Assembly (NCBI GenBank): GCA_946886245.1
Contig: CAMPIF010000242.1
Location: 1 to 6,716 of the forward strand
Direction: 5' to 3'
DNA from: Ectopseudomonas composti
GTDB lineage: Bacteria; Pseudomonadota; Gammaproteobacteria; Pseudomonadales; Pseudomonadaceae
DNA length: 6,716 nucleotides
A program made the translations under genes and the position numbers. The notes under the pieces are model-generated. The model saw nothing but the letters and a program-made list of their open reading frames with translations, was not told the origin of the DNA and ran no database searches. Shown here piece after piece: positions 1 through 6,716 of the stretch (its first letter is position 1; every line of letters starts with the position of its first letter).

Positions 1-1249
<1,249 letters not shown>

Positions 1250-1255
1250 GGGCGG

Positions 1256-1259
1256 CCTT
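1256..1259 (-). promoter_or_regulatory. Ribosome binding site of dnaE
   Basis: The minus strand reads AAGG with 6 nt to the ATG at 1249. This is a modest Shine-Dalgarno match at good spacing. It supports the chosen dnaE start. Confidence 0.5.
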
Positions 1260-1283
1260 GCAGGTGAAAACGACAAAGCGCGG

Positions 1284-1292
1284 ATTGTAGCA
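1284..1292 (-). promoter_or_regulatory. Candidate extended -10 promoter for dnaE
   Basis: The minus strand reads TGCTACAAT, a TGn element joined to a -10 hexamer that matches TATAAT at five of six positions. No good -35 hexamer is seen 16-18 nt upstream, which is tolerated for extended -10 sigma-70 promoters. Transcription would begin near position 1277, leaving a leader of about 28 nt before the dnaE ATG. This is inferred from sequence only; a chance match in 215 nt is possible. Confidence 0.4.
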
Positions 1293-1293
1293 G

Positions 1294-1468
1294 GTAGGGC
1301 GGCCCGGATCGCCGTCCGCTCGTAGCGCAGCGAACAGTCCGCCGAACCATGTCGAATCCATCCGTCACAGCACGCACCATCGAAACACCAGTGGCGTACT
1401 GCTTCGCGACGACTACAAGGATGTAGGAGGTAGAGCGGCGCAGGAGGCCAAAGCCGAGTACGCCCTAC
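1294..1468. repeat. Inverted-repeat-bounded intergenic segment, possible dispersed repeat
   Basis: The segment between rnhB and dnaE is bounded by perfect 8-bp inverted repeats, GTAGGGCG at 1294-1301 and CGCCCTAC at 1461-1468. A second perfect pair, GGCGTACT at 1393-1400 and AGTACGCC at 1457-1464, lies within it and overlaps the outer right arm. A small hairpin, CTACA-AGGA-TGTAG, occupies 1413-1426. The right arm covers the rnhB stop codon. I see no coding potential in this stretch. One 8-bp inverted pair in about 200 nt is not rare by chance, so the call rests on the clustering. It resembles the short palindromic repeats common between Pseudomonas genes, but whether it recurs in the genome cannot be seen here. 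Confidence 0.3.
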
Positions 1469-2064
1469 ACGGCCCCCAGCAGTGCGCGCACCGGGGCGAA
1501 GGAACGACGATGAATCGGTGTAGGTCCCAGGCGTATCAGCGCTTCGAGATGAACCGGCGTGGGGTAGCCCTTGTGACCGGCGATGCCGTAACCGGGATAG
1601 AGACGATCCATCTCGAGCATCTCGCGGTCACGACTGACCTTGGCCAGGATCGAAGCCGCGGCGATGGCCGGTACCCGGCTGTCGCCCTTCACGACCGGGG
1701 CGCTCGGCACCGCCAGCTGCGGGCAACGATTGCCGTCGATCAGTGCCAGTCTCGGCGTCACGCTCAGCCCTTCGACGGCGCGCTGCATCGCCAGCATGGT
1801 GGCATGCAGGATATTCAGGCGGTCGATCTCTTCCACCTCGGCGCGGGCGATGCACCAGGCCAGAGCCTTCTCGCGAATCTCGTCGAACAGCGCTTCACGA
1901 CGCGCCTCGGAGAGTTTCTTCGAGTCGTTCAGGCCGATAATCGGGCGCGCAGGGTCGAGGATGACCGCAGCCGTGACCACGGCACCGCAGAGCGGGCCAC
2001 GGCCCACTTCATCGACGCCGGCGACCAGCTCCTCGACCAGGGTGAAGTCCAATCCCAGCTGCAT
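1465..2064 (-). CDS. rnhB: Ribonuclease HII
   Basis: Cytoplasmic type 2 RNase H. It cuts the RNA strand of RNA-DNA hybrids and nicks 5' of single ribonucleotides embedded in DNA, starting ribonucleotide excision repair. The 199-residue product is of normal family length. The type 2 signature [12 protein letters not shown] is at 16-27. The metal-binding acidic residues appear as D18, E19, D110 (in ALIDGNRCP) and D128 (in VVKGDS), matching D16, E17, D108 and D126 of E. coli RNase HII. The motif [14 protein letters not shown] spans about 135-148. The start is the ATG at 2064, whose A is the last base of the lpxB TGA (TGATG overlap), so translation is probably coupled to lpxB. The upstream GGGCGAG gives only a weak ribosome site. 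The stop codon falls in the arm of the inverted repeat before dnaE, but the C-terminus ([12 protein letters not shown]) looks complete. Confidence 0.97.
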   Translation of the reverse strand: MQLGLDFTLVEELVAGVDEVGRGPLCGAVVTAAVILDPARPIIGLNDSKKLSEARREALFDEIREKALAWCIARAEVEEIDRLNILHATMLAMQRAVEGLSVTPRLALIDGNRCPQLAVPSAPVVKGDSRVPAIAAASILAKVSRDREMLEMDRLYPGYGIAGHKGYPTPVHLEALIRLGPTPIHRRSFAPVRALLGAV

Positions 2065-3197
2065 CAGACTCGCCCAGCGAGCTTGAGCACCGCATCGGCC
2101 GCCGACAACGAGGCATCGCGACGCAGCGCGCGGTGAATCACGTCGAAGCCTTCAGTCTGCACCTGCCCACCGTCGATCAGCGGTGCCACGGCCTGGGCCA
2201 GCGCCTCTGGCGTCGCCGCATCCTGAATCAGCTCGGGGACCAACAGACGCTCGGCCAGCAGATTGGGCAGCGAGATATAGGGGCTCTTCACCAGGCGCTT
2301 GAGGATGCGGTAGGTCAGCGGCGCTACACGGTACGCCACCACCATCGGCCGTTTGTACAGCAGCGCTTCCAGGGTCGCGGTACCCGAAGCGATCAGCACC
2401 GCGTCGCAGGCAGCCAGCGCCTCGTGGGAACGACCATTGAGCAGCGTCAGCGGCAAATCACGCCCGGCCAGCATCTGTTCCAACTGCTCGCGGCGCTCGG
2501 GCGTGGCACAAGGCAGCAGGAAACGAATGCCAGGGCGCAGCGCGCGCAGACGAATCGCCGCATCCAGAAACAGCTCACCGAGACGCGCGACTTCACCGCC
2601 ACGACTGCCGGGCATCAGGGCCACTACCGGCTCGTCCTGCGGCAGGTCCAGCGTCTCCCGCGCGGCAGCACGATCAGCCTGCTGCGGAATGGCATCGGCC
2701 AACGGATGCCCCACGAAACGCACCGGCACCTGATGCGCGTCGTAGAACTGCGCCTCGAACGGGAACAGGGTCAACATCAGGTCGCAGGCTTCACGGATCT
2801 TCAGCACGCGCTTCTGCCGCCAGGCCCAGACCGAAGGACTGACGTAGTGCACGGTCTTGATGCCGGCACGACGCAGCTTGAGCTCCAGCCCCAGATTGAA
2901 GTCGGGCGCATCGATACCGATGAACACATCAGGCTGCGCGGCGATCAGGTCGCGAGCCAGTTGCCGACGGCGCCCCAGCAGTTCGAACAGACGCCCCAGC
3001 ACCTCGACCAGGCCCATCACGGCCAGGCGCTCCATCGGGAAATAGGATTTGAGGCCTTCGGCTTCCATGCGCGCGCCGCCAACACCGATGAACTCGGCAT
3101 CTGGATAGCGCTGCTTGATGGCCTGCATCAGGCCGCAGCCGAGAATGTCACCGGACGCCTCACCGGCGACCAGTGCGACGCGAAGAGGTCTGTTCAT
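2064..3197 (-). CDS. lpxB: Lipid-A-disaccharide synthase
   Basis: Glycosyltransferase family 19 enzyme of lipid A synthesis. It joins UDP-2,3-diacylglucosamine to 2,3-diacylglucosamine-1-phosphate (lipid X) to give the beta-1',6-linked tetraacyl disaccharide phosphate and UDP, at the cytoplasmic face of the inner membrane. The 377 residues match the usual length. Visible family features are the N-terminal [14 protein letters not shown] (7-20), GIDAPDFN (94-101), [14 protein letters not shown] (117-130), FVGHPLAD (161-168), MPGSRGGEV (195-203, nucleotide-sugar site) and [11 protein letters not shown] (270-280). The ATG at 3197 lies 5 nt after the lpxA TGA. No convincing Shine-Dalgarno is seen, so initiation probably depends on ribosomes finishing lpxA. 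The 3' end overlaps rnhB by one base. A 378-codon antisense open frame covers the gene and is judged a codon-bias shadow. Confidence 0.98.
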   Translation of the reverse strand: MNRPLRVALVAGEASGDILGCGLMQAIKQRYPDAEFIGVGGARMEAEGLKSYFPMERLAVMGLVEVLGRLFELLGRRRQLARDLIAAQPDVFIGIDAPDFNLGLELKLRRAGIKTVHYVSPSVWAWRQKRVLKIREACDLMLTLFPFEAQFYDAHQVPVRFVGHPLADAIPQQADRAAARETLDLPQDEPVVALMPGSRGGEVARLGELFLDAAIRLRALRPGIRFLLPCATPERREQLEQMLAGRDLPLTLLNGRSHEALAACDAVLIASGTATLEALLYKRPMVVAYRVAPLTYRILKRLVKSPYISLPNLLAERLLVPELIQDAATPEALAQAVAPLIDGGQVQTEGFDVIHRALRRDASLSAADAVLKLAGRV

Positions 3198-3202
3198 AGG
3201 AA

Positions 3203-3979
3203 TCAGCGGGTGATGCCGCGCGTGGAGGCCTGGATCGAGTCACGGAAAATCGCCACTTCCGGGAACTGAGCAGCAGACTCGGCCAGCTCGGCCAGTGCCT
3301 GCTCGACGGTCAGTCCCTGGCGATAAACCAGCTTGTAGCCTTTGCGCAACGCGGCGATGGCCTCGTTGGAGAAACCACGACGACGCATGCCCTCGAAGTT
3401 CATGCTGCGCGCCTCGGCCGGGTTACCGAATACGGTAACGAAAGCTGGCACATCCTTGCCAATCGCGGTGCCCATGCCCGAGAAGCTGTGCGCACCAATG
3501 CGGCAGAACTGATGCACCAGGGTATAACCGGACAGAATCGCCCAGTCATCGACCCAGACATGCCCGGCCAGTGCCGTGTTGTTGACCAGAATGCAATGAT
3601 TGCCGATCACACTGTCATGGCCGATATGGGCATAGGCCATGATCAGGTTGTGGTCGCCAATGGTGGTTTCACTGCGATCCTGCACGGTGCCACGGTGAAT
3701 GGTGACGCCTTCGCGAATGGTGTTGTGATCACCGATCACCAGGCGCGTCGCTTCGCCCTTGTATTTCAGGTCTGGGGTGTCTTCACCGACCGAAGAAAAC
3801 TGGTAGATGCGGTTGTGCTTGCCGATCACGGTCGGCCCCTTGAGCACTACGTGCGGGCCGATGACTGTACCCTCGCCGATTTCCACATCGGCGCCGACAA
3901 TGCTCCAAGGGCCAACGACGACGTCGTCGGCCAATCTGGCACTGGGGTCGATGATCGCGCGAGGGTCAATCAAACTCAT
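3203..3979 (-). CDS. lpxA: UDP-N-acetylglucosamine O-acyltransferase
   Basis: First enzyme of lipid A synthesis. It transfers a 3-hydroxyacyl chain from acyl-ACP to the 3-OH of UDP-GlcNAc in the cytoplasm. The 258 residues form a left-handed beta-helix of hexapeptide repeats to about residue 185, then an alpha-helical C-terminal domain (about 190-258, ending STRGITR). The catalytic histidine is H121 in [11 protein letters not shown], equivalent to E. coli H125. H140 in LAGHV and H156 in [10 protein letters not shown] are also kept. M169 in [10 protein letters not shown] occupies the hydrocarbon-ruler position, where E. coli has G173 (14 carbons) and P. aeruginosa has M169 (10 carbons), so 3-hydroxydecanoyl specificity is inferred. 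The ATG at 3979 overlaps the fabZ stop as ATGA, with GGAA about 9 nt upstream. lpxB follows after 5 nt. Confidence 0.98.
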   Translation of the reverse strand: MSLIDPRAIIDPSARLADDVVVGPWSIVGADVEIGEGTVIGPHVVLKGPTVIGKHNRIYQFSSVGEDTPDLKYKGEATRLVIGDHNTIREGVTIHRGTVQDRSETTIGDHNLIMAYAHIGHDSVIGNHCILVNNTALAGHVWVDDWAILSGYTLVHQFCRIGAHSFSGMGTAIGKDVPAFVTVFGNPAEARSMNFEGMRRRGFSNEAIAALRKGYKLVYRQGLTVEQALAELAESAAQFPEVAIFRDSIQASTRGITR

Positions 3980-4416
3980 AGCTTGCGTTCCGCGCAGATG
4001 ATTTCAGCGGAGCAGACTTCCTTGCCATCGACAGTCGCGCGGCACTCGAATTTCCAGATGCTGCGACGGTCGCTCAGGTACTTGGCTTCCAACGTCAGTT
4101 GATCGCCCGGCAGCACCGGCGAGCGGAAGCGCAGCTTGTCGGAACCGACGAAGTAATACAGGGTGCCATCGGCCGGCTTCACGCCCATCATCTTGAAACC
4201 GAGGATACCGGCCGCCTGGGCCATGGCCTCGATGATCAGAACGCCCGGCATGATCGGGTGCTCGGGGAAATGGCCGTTGAAGAACGGCTCATTGATGCTG
4301 ACATTCTTATAGGCGCGAATCTGCTTGCCTTCGACGTCCAGGTCCACCACGCGGTCCACCAGCAGGAACGGATAGCGGTGCGGCAAATATTCACGAATTT
4401 CGTTGATGTCCATCAT
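3976..4416 (-). CDS. fabZ: 3-hydroxyacyl-[acyl-carrier-protein] dehydratase FabZ
   Basis: Hot-dog-fold dehydratase of type II fatty acid synthesis. It converts 3-hydroxyacyl-ACP to trans-2-enoyl-ACP in the cytoplasm and so competes with LpxA and LpxD for the same substrate pool. The 146 residues match the family. The active-site segment [16 protein letters not shown] spans 45-60. The catalytic pair is H49 and E63 (in [10 protein letters not shown]), the numbering known for P. aeruginosa FabZ. Two tandem ATGs (4416 and 4413) could both serve; I keep the first because homologues begin [17 protein letters not shown]. The ribosome site is weak (CAGG further upstream, CCGGA close by). The stop overlaps lpxA by 4 nt. 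An intrinsic-terminator-like hairpin lies immediately upstream, so expression may depend on readthrough or on a promoter inside lpxD. Confidence 0.98.
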   Translation of the reverse strand: MMDINEIREYLPHRYPFLLVDRVVDLDVEGKQIRAYKNVSINEPFFNGHFPEHPIMPGVLIIEAMAQAAGILGFKMMGVKPADGTLYYFVGSDKLRFRSPVLPGDQLTLEAKYLSDRRSIWKFECRATVDGKEVCSAEIICAERKL

Positions 4417-4435
4417 GTCCGGTTAAGCCTGTAAG

Positions 4436-4465
4436 AAAAGAAAAGAGCACGGTCACGCCGTGCTC
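4436..4465 (-). terminator. Intrinsic terminator or attenuator between lpxD and fabZ
   Basis: On the minus strand a perfect 8-bp stem, GAGCACGG (4465-4458) and CCGTGCTC (4452-4445), encloses the 5-nt loop CGTGA. It is followed directly by TTTTCTTTT (4444-4436). Six of eight pairs are G-C. The U-tract has one interrupting C. The stem begins inside the lpxD TGA (4466-4464), so a ribosome terminating there could hinder folding. The reverse orientation has no U-tract. Partial termination or attenuation inside the operon is inferred, since fabZ starts only 20 nt beyond. Confidence 0.75.
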
Positions 4466-5519
4466 AGGCATCAGATGAGACGTTTGCCGTCTGGGTCACG
4501 GCGGCCAGCTGTTTTTCCAGCTCACGCAGTCGCTTGGCCATATCATCCAACTGACGAATACGGGCCGCACTCTTCTTCCACTCGCCCGCCGGTTGCATGG
4601 CAGTCCCTGAAGAATAAGCGCCCGGCTCGGTGATCGAACGGGTCACCATGGTCATGCCGGTGACGAACACGTTGTCGCACACCTCGATATGACCCACCAT
4701 GCCAACACCGCCAGCGATCATGCAGTTCTTGCCGATCCTGGTGCTGCCGGAAATACCGCAGCAGCCGGCCATGGCAGTGTTGTCACCGATCTGCACGTTG
4801 TGCGCGATCATGATCTGGTTATCCAGCTTCACACCATTGCCGATCAAGGTATCGGACAGCGCCCCGCGATCGACCGTGGTGTTGGCGCCGATCTCGACGT
4901 CATCACCAATGGTCACCCCACCGATCTGCGCGATCTTCTGCCAGACACCCTTCTCGTTGGCGAAGCCGAAGCCTTCACCGCCGATCACCGCGCCCGACTG
5001 GATCACCACCCGCTTGCCGATCTGCACATCGTGGTACAGCGTCACGCGCGGAGCCAGCCAGCCACCCTCACCGATCACGCTGCGCGCACCGACCACGCAA
5101 TGAGCACCGACGCTGACCTCGGCGCCGATACGCGCGCCGCTCTCGATCACCGCAAAGGCGCCGATGCTGGCAGTCGGATCGACCTCAGCATCGCCTGCAA
5201 CCTGGGCGGTGGCATGGATGCCGGGAGCGGCCTTGGGCTTGCGATCGAACAGGTGCGAGAGCTGAGCGTAGGCCAGATAAGGGTTGGCAACGACCAAGGC
5301 ATCGCCAGCGTAGTCCTCGGCATCGGCTGCGGTCAGCAGCACGGCACCGGCCTGGGTCTGCGCCAGAAACTTGCGGTACTGGGCATTGGCCAGGAAGCTC
5401 AATTGTTCGGGCCCGGCCTCCTGTAAGGTGGCCAGGCCCGTGATGACCTTAGCTTCGGCGCCACGCAAGGTGGCGCCCAGGCGCTCGGCCAATTGGCCGA
5501 GGGTAAATGTCGCAGCCAT
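4464..5519 (-). CDS. lpxD: UDP-3-O-(3-hydroxyacyl)glucosamine N-acyltransferase
   Basis: Third committed lipid A enzyme. It N-acylates UDP-3-O-acyl-glucosamine with 3-hydroxyacyl-ACP in the cytoplasm. The 351-residue product has three parts: an N-terminal uridine-binding domain (about 1-97, including [21 protein letters not shown]); a long left-handed beta-helix of hexapeptide repeats (about 100-310); and a C-terminal amphipathic helix ([20 protein letters not shown], about 319-338). The catalytic histidine is H240 in [12 protein letters not shown], corresponding to E. coli H239. I chose the ATG at 5519, 2 nt after the skp stop, because it gives [15 protein letters not shown] at the usual homologue start. 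A TTG at 5525, overlapping the skp stop as TTGA, would add two residues and is less likely. Neither has a clear ribosome site, suggesting coupling to skp. A terminator-like hairpin begins at the stop codon. Confidence 0.98.
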   Translation of the reverse strand: MAATFTLGQLAERLGATLRGAEAKVITGLATLQEAGPEQLSFLANAQYRKFLAQTQAGAVLLTAADAEDYAGDALVVANPYLAYAQLSHLFDRKPKAAPGIHATAQVAGDAEVDPTASIGAFAVIESGARIGAEVSVGAHCVVGARSVIGEGGWLAPRVTLYHDVQIGKRVVIQSGAVIGGEGFGFANEKGVWQKIAQIGGVTIGDDVEIGANTTVDRGALSDTLIGNGVKLDNQIMIAHNVQIGDNTAMAGCCGISGSTRIGKNCMIAGGVGMVGHIEVCDNVFVTGMTMVTRSITEPGAYSSGTAMQPAGEWKKSAARIRQLDDMAKRLRELEKQLAAVTQTANVSSDA

Positions 5520-5521
5520 GC

Positions 5522-6025
5522 TCAACGCATCTGATTCATGCGCTCGATGACCTGGCGAGTGATGTCGTACTGAGGTTTGACATCGATCACCGCACCGCGC
5601 TCGAGCACCAGGTCGAAGTTACCGTTCTTGATCACTTCTTCGACGGCCTTGTCCAGGTTCGGCTTGAGCTTGGCCAGCATCTCGCGGTCAGCGATGGCCT
5701 TGGCTTCGTTCAACTCCTTGGACTGGAACTGGAAGTCACGGGCCTTCTGCTTGAATTCGAGCTCGAGGCGCTCGCGCTCGGCCTGCTGCATCTTCTCGCC
5801 GTCCTTGACCATGCGATCCTGGATGCGCTTGGCGTCGCTTTCCAGCGTCTTGAGCTTGTTCAGCTGTGGGCCGAATTTCTTCTCGGCATCGACTGCGTAA
5901 CGCTTGGCCGCATCCGACTCGAGCAGCGCCATCTGATAGTTCAGCACGGCCACCTTCATCTCGGCGAACGCCGGAGTGGCGATCAGGGCCGCGGTGAACA
6001 GAACCAGTTGAGTCAACTTACGCAC
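5522..6025 (-). CDS. skp: Periplasmic chaperone Skp (OmpH)
   Basis: Trimeric 'jellyfish' chaperone that holds unfolded outer-membrane proteins in the periplasm on the way to the BAM complex. The 167-residue product starts with a clear signal peptide: basic MRK, hydrophobic core, and likely cleavage after A21 ([11 protein letters not shown]). The mature protein has the short strand [14 protein letters not shown], then a charged helical region rich in K, E, Q and R (about 40-120) that fits the coiled-coil tentacles. It ends with the body strands around [20 protein letters not shown]. The start is GTG at 6025: AGGAG lies 6 nt upstream and the result begins MRKLTQLVL as in homologues. A longer frame from TTG at 6043 would put the Shine-Dalgarno inside the gene and spoil the signal peptide. 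It sits 44 nt downstream of bamA, its functional partner. Confidence 0.96.
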   Translation of the reverse strand: MRKLTQLVLFTAALIATPAFAEMKVAVLNYQMALLESDAAKRYAVDAEKKFGPQLNKLKTLESDAKRIQDRMVKDGEKMQQAERERLELEFKQKARDFQFQSKELNEAKAIADREMLAKLKPNLDKAVEEVIKNGNFDLVLERGAVIDVKPQYDITRQVIERMNQMR

Positions 6026-6031
6026 AATGCA

Positions 6032-6036
6032 CTCCT
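6032..6036 (-). promoter_or_regulatory. Ribosome binding site deciding the skp start
   Basis: The minus strand reads AGGAG with 6 nt (TGCATT) before the GTG at 6025. It is the best Shine-Dalgarno in the window and decides for GTG over the upstream TTG at 6043. Confidence 0.8.
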
Positions 6037-6069
6037 GCAACAAAACTGTTGGCTTTCGGTGAAACGAGA

Positions 6070-6716
6070 TTAGAAGGTTTGACCCAGAGAGAACTGGAAT
6101 ACCTGGGTATCGGCATCATCCGGCTTCTTGATCGGCATGGCCAGACTGAAGCTCAACGGGCCCAGCGCGGTGATCCAGGTCAGGCCAACACCCACGGAGC
6201 TGGCCAGGTTGCTGAAATCGATGTCGCAGCTCTCGCTGAGTCTCTTCTGAGTCGACGAGCAGTTGGTATCGAAGACGTTACCCACGTCCCAGAACAATGC
6301 GGTACGCAGCGAACGCTGATCCTTGACGAACGGCAGCGGGAACAGCATCTCCACACCGCCCTGCACCAGGACGTTACCACCGAACGGCAGCGGATCCTGA
6401 TCCGGGTCAGCCAGTGTGCCGGGTTTGGTACCAGTGCTCGGCGTGCTGCGCGGGCCCAGGCTACTGTCCTCGAAGCCACGCACCGAGTTGAAGCCACCGG
6501 CATAGTAGTGTTCGTAGAACGGCAGCTCAGCGGTAGAGCCATAGCTGTCGCCGTAACCCAGCTGGGTATGGAAGCGCAGGGTGTAGTTGTCGCTGATCGG
6601 GGTGAACAGCTGACCACGGTAGTCGAGCTTGTAGAACGACAGATCGCTACCCGGAATGGTGGTTTCCAGCACCAGGCTCTGCGAATGACCACGGTTGGCC
6701 AGTACACCACGGTTCA
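6070..6716 (-). CDS. bamA: Outer membrane protein assembly factor BamA, C-terminal part (5' end outside the window)
   Basis: Central Omp85-family subunit of the BAM complex, an outer-membrane beta-barrel that folds and inserts other barrel proteins. The last 214 codons are present (the full protein is about 800 residues), so only the C-terminal part of the barrel is seen; the five periplasmic POTRA domains lie outside. The Omp85 signature VRGF occurs in GGFNSVRGFEDSSLGPR, in the loop-6 lid that inserts into the barrel. Alternating strands follow, such as LRTALFWDVGNVFDTN and GVGLTWITALGPLSFSLAMP. The protein ends FQFSLGQTF, a beta-signal with terminal aromatic residue. Two cysteines (codons 6259-6261 and 6226-6228) flank a short insert after NVFDTN, probably in an extracellular loop. 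The open frame extends to the window edge; an internal Met codon at 6672 is not the start. Confidence 0.97.
   Translation of the reverse strand, partial: NRGVLANRGHSQSLVLETTIPGSDLSFYKLDYRGQLFTPISDNYTLRFHTQLGYGDSYGSTAELPFYEHYYAGGFNSVRGFEDSSLGPRSTPSTGTKPGTLADPDQDPLPFGGNVLVQGGVEMLFPLPFVKDQRSLRTALFWDVGNVFDTNCSSTQKRLSESCDIDFSNLASSVGVGLTWITALGPLSFSLAMPIKKPDDADTQVFQFSLGQTF

Noticed and set aside
2133..3269. 378-codon open frame on the plus strand antisense to lpxB
   Set aside because: It is in register with lpxB codons and mirrors the gene. The composition is rich in Q, R and H as expected from reversed codons, with no motif and no ribosome site noticed. Judged a shadow, although its length is striking.
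4478..4492. Hairpin AGACG-TTTGC-CGTCT within the last codons of lpxD
   Set aside because: A 5-bp stem inside coding sequence is common by chance. It is not part of the main terminator stem and has no following U-tract.
4689..5426. 245-codon plus-strand frame antisense to lpxD, with regular H/D-rich periodicity
   Set aside because: The periodicity is the mirror of the hexapeptide repeats of LpxD (GAT/GTC/ATC-type codons reversed). It is not an independent repeat protein.
3203..5519. lpxA and lpxD as possible tandem duplicates or repeat array
   Set aside because: Both encode hexapeptide beta-helices, which gives similar-looking stretches, but lengths, flanking domains and catalytic contexts differ. 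They are the two standard distinct acyltransferases.
6038..6051. Small hairpin CAACA-GTTT-TGTTG just upstream of the skp ribosome site
   Set aside because: Only five mostly A-T pairs and no U-tract. It is too weak to call a terminator or regulatory element on sequence alone.
6026..6130. Possible envelope-stress (sigma-E/AlgU type) promoter before skp
   Set aside because: I looked for a GAACTT-like -35 with a TCAAA/TCTGA-like -10 in the bamA 3' end and gap, and found only isolated partial matches without proper spacing.

Overview
This window is a chromosomal fragment from a Pseudomonas species. The evidence is the gene order and the very close protein resemblance, recalled from memory, to the P. 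aeruginosa products: LpxA starting [14 protein letters not shown], RnhB starting MQLGLDF, FabZ starting [16 protein letters not shown], and BamA ending FQFSLGQTF. High G+C and strong codon bias fit. It does not look identical to P. aeruginosa. A relative such as the mendocina/oleovorans group is possible, but I cannot settle the species from this window.

All genes lie on the minus strand, so transcription runs from high to low coordinates. In that order they are: the 3' end of bamA (6716-6070); skp/ompH (6025-5522); lpxD (5519-4464); a 47-nt gap with a strong intrinsic-terminator-like hairpin; fabZ (4416-3976); lpxA (3979-3203); lpxB (3197-2064); rnhB (2064-1465); a 215-nt gap with short inverted repeats and a candidate promoter; and the 5' part of dnaE (1249 to the window edge). 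Apart from the two short gaps, the genes overlap or nearly touch, as expected for a translationally coupled operon.

The genes form an envelope-building module. BamA inserts outer-membrane beta-barrel proteins, and Skp escorts those proteins across the periplasm. LpxA, LpxD and LpxB carry out the first, third and fifth steps of lipid A synthesis. FabZ draws on the same 3-hydroxyacyl-ACP pool that feeds LpxA and LpxD, so it sits at the branch between phospholipid and lipid A synthesis. RnhB (ribonucleotide removal from DNA) and DnaE (replicative polymerase) connect the cluster to DNA replication and repair.

This is the classical, conserved bamA-skp-lpxD-fabZ-lpxA-lpxB-rnhB-dnaE layout, and I see no previously undescribed system here. 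The points most worth a second look are the terminator-like hairpin inside the operon between lpxD and fabZ, the methionine at the acyl-chain ruler position of LpxA, which predicts C10 specificity, and the short inverted-repeat region plus extended -10 promoter candidate before dnaE.
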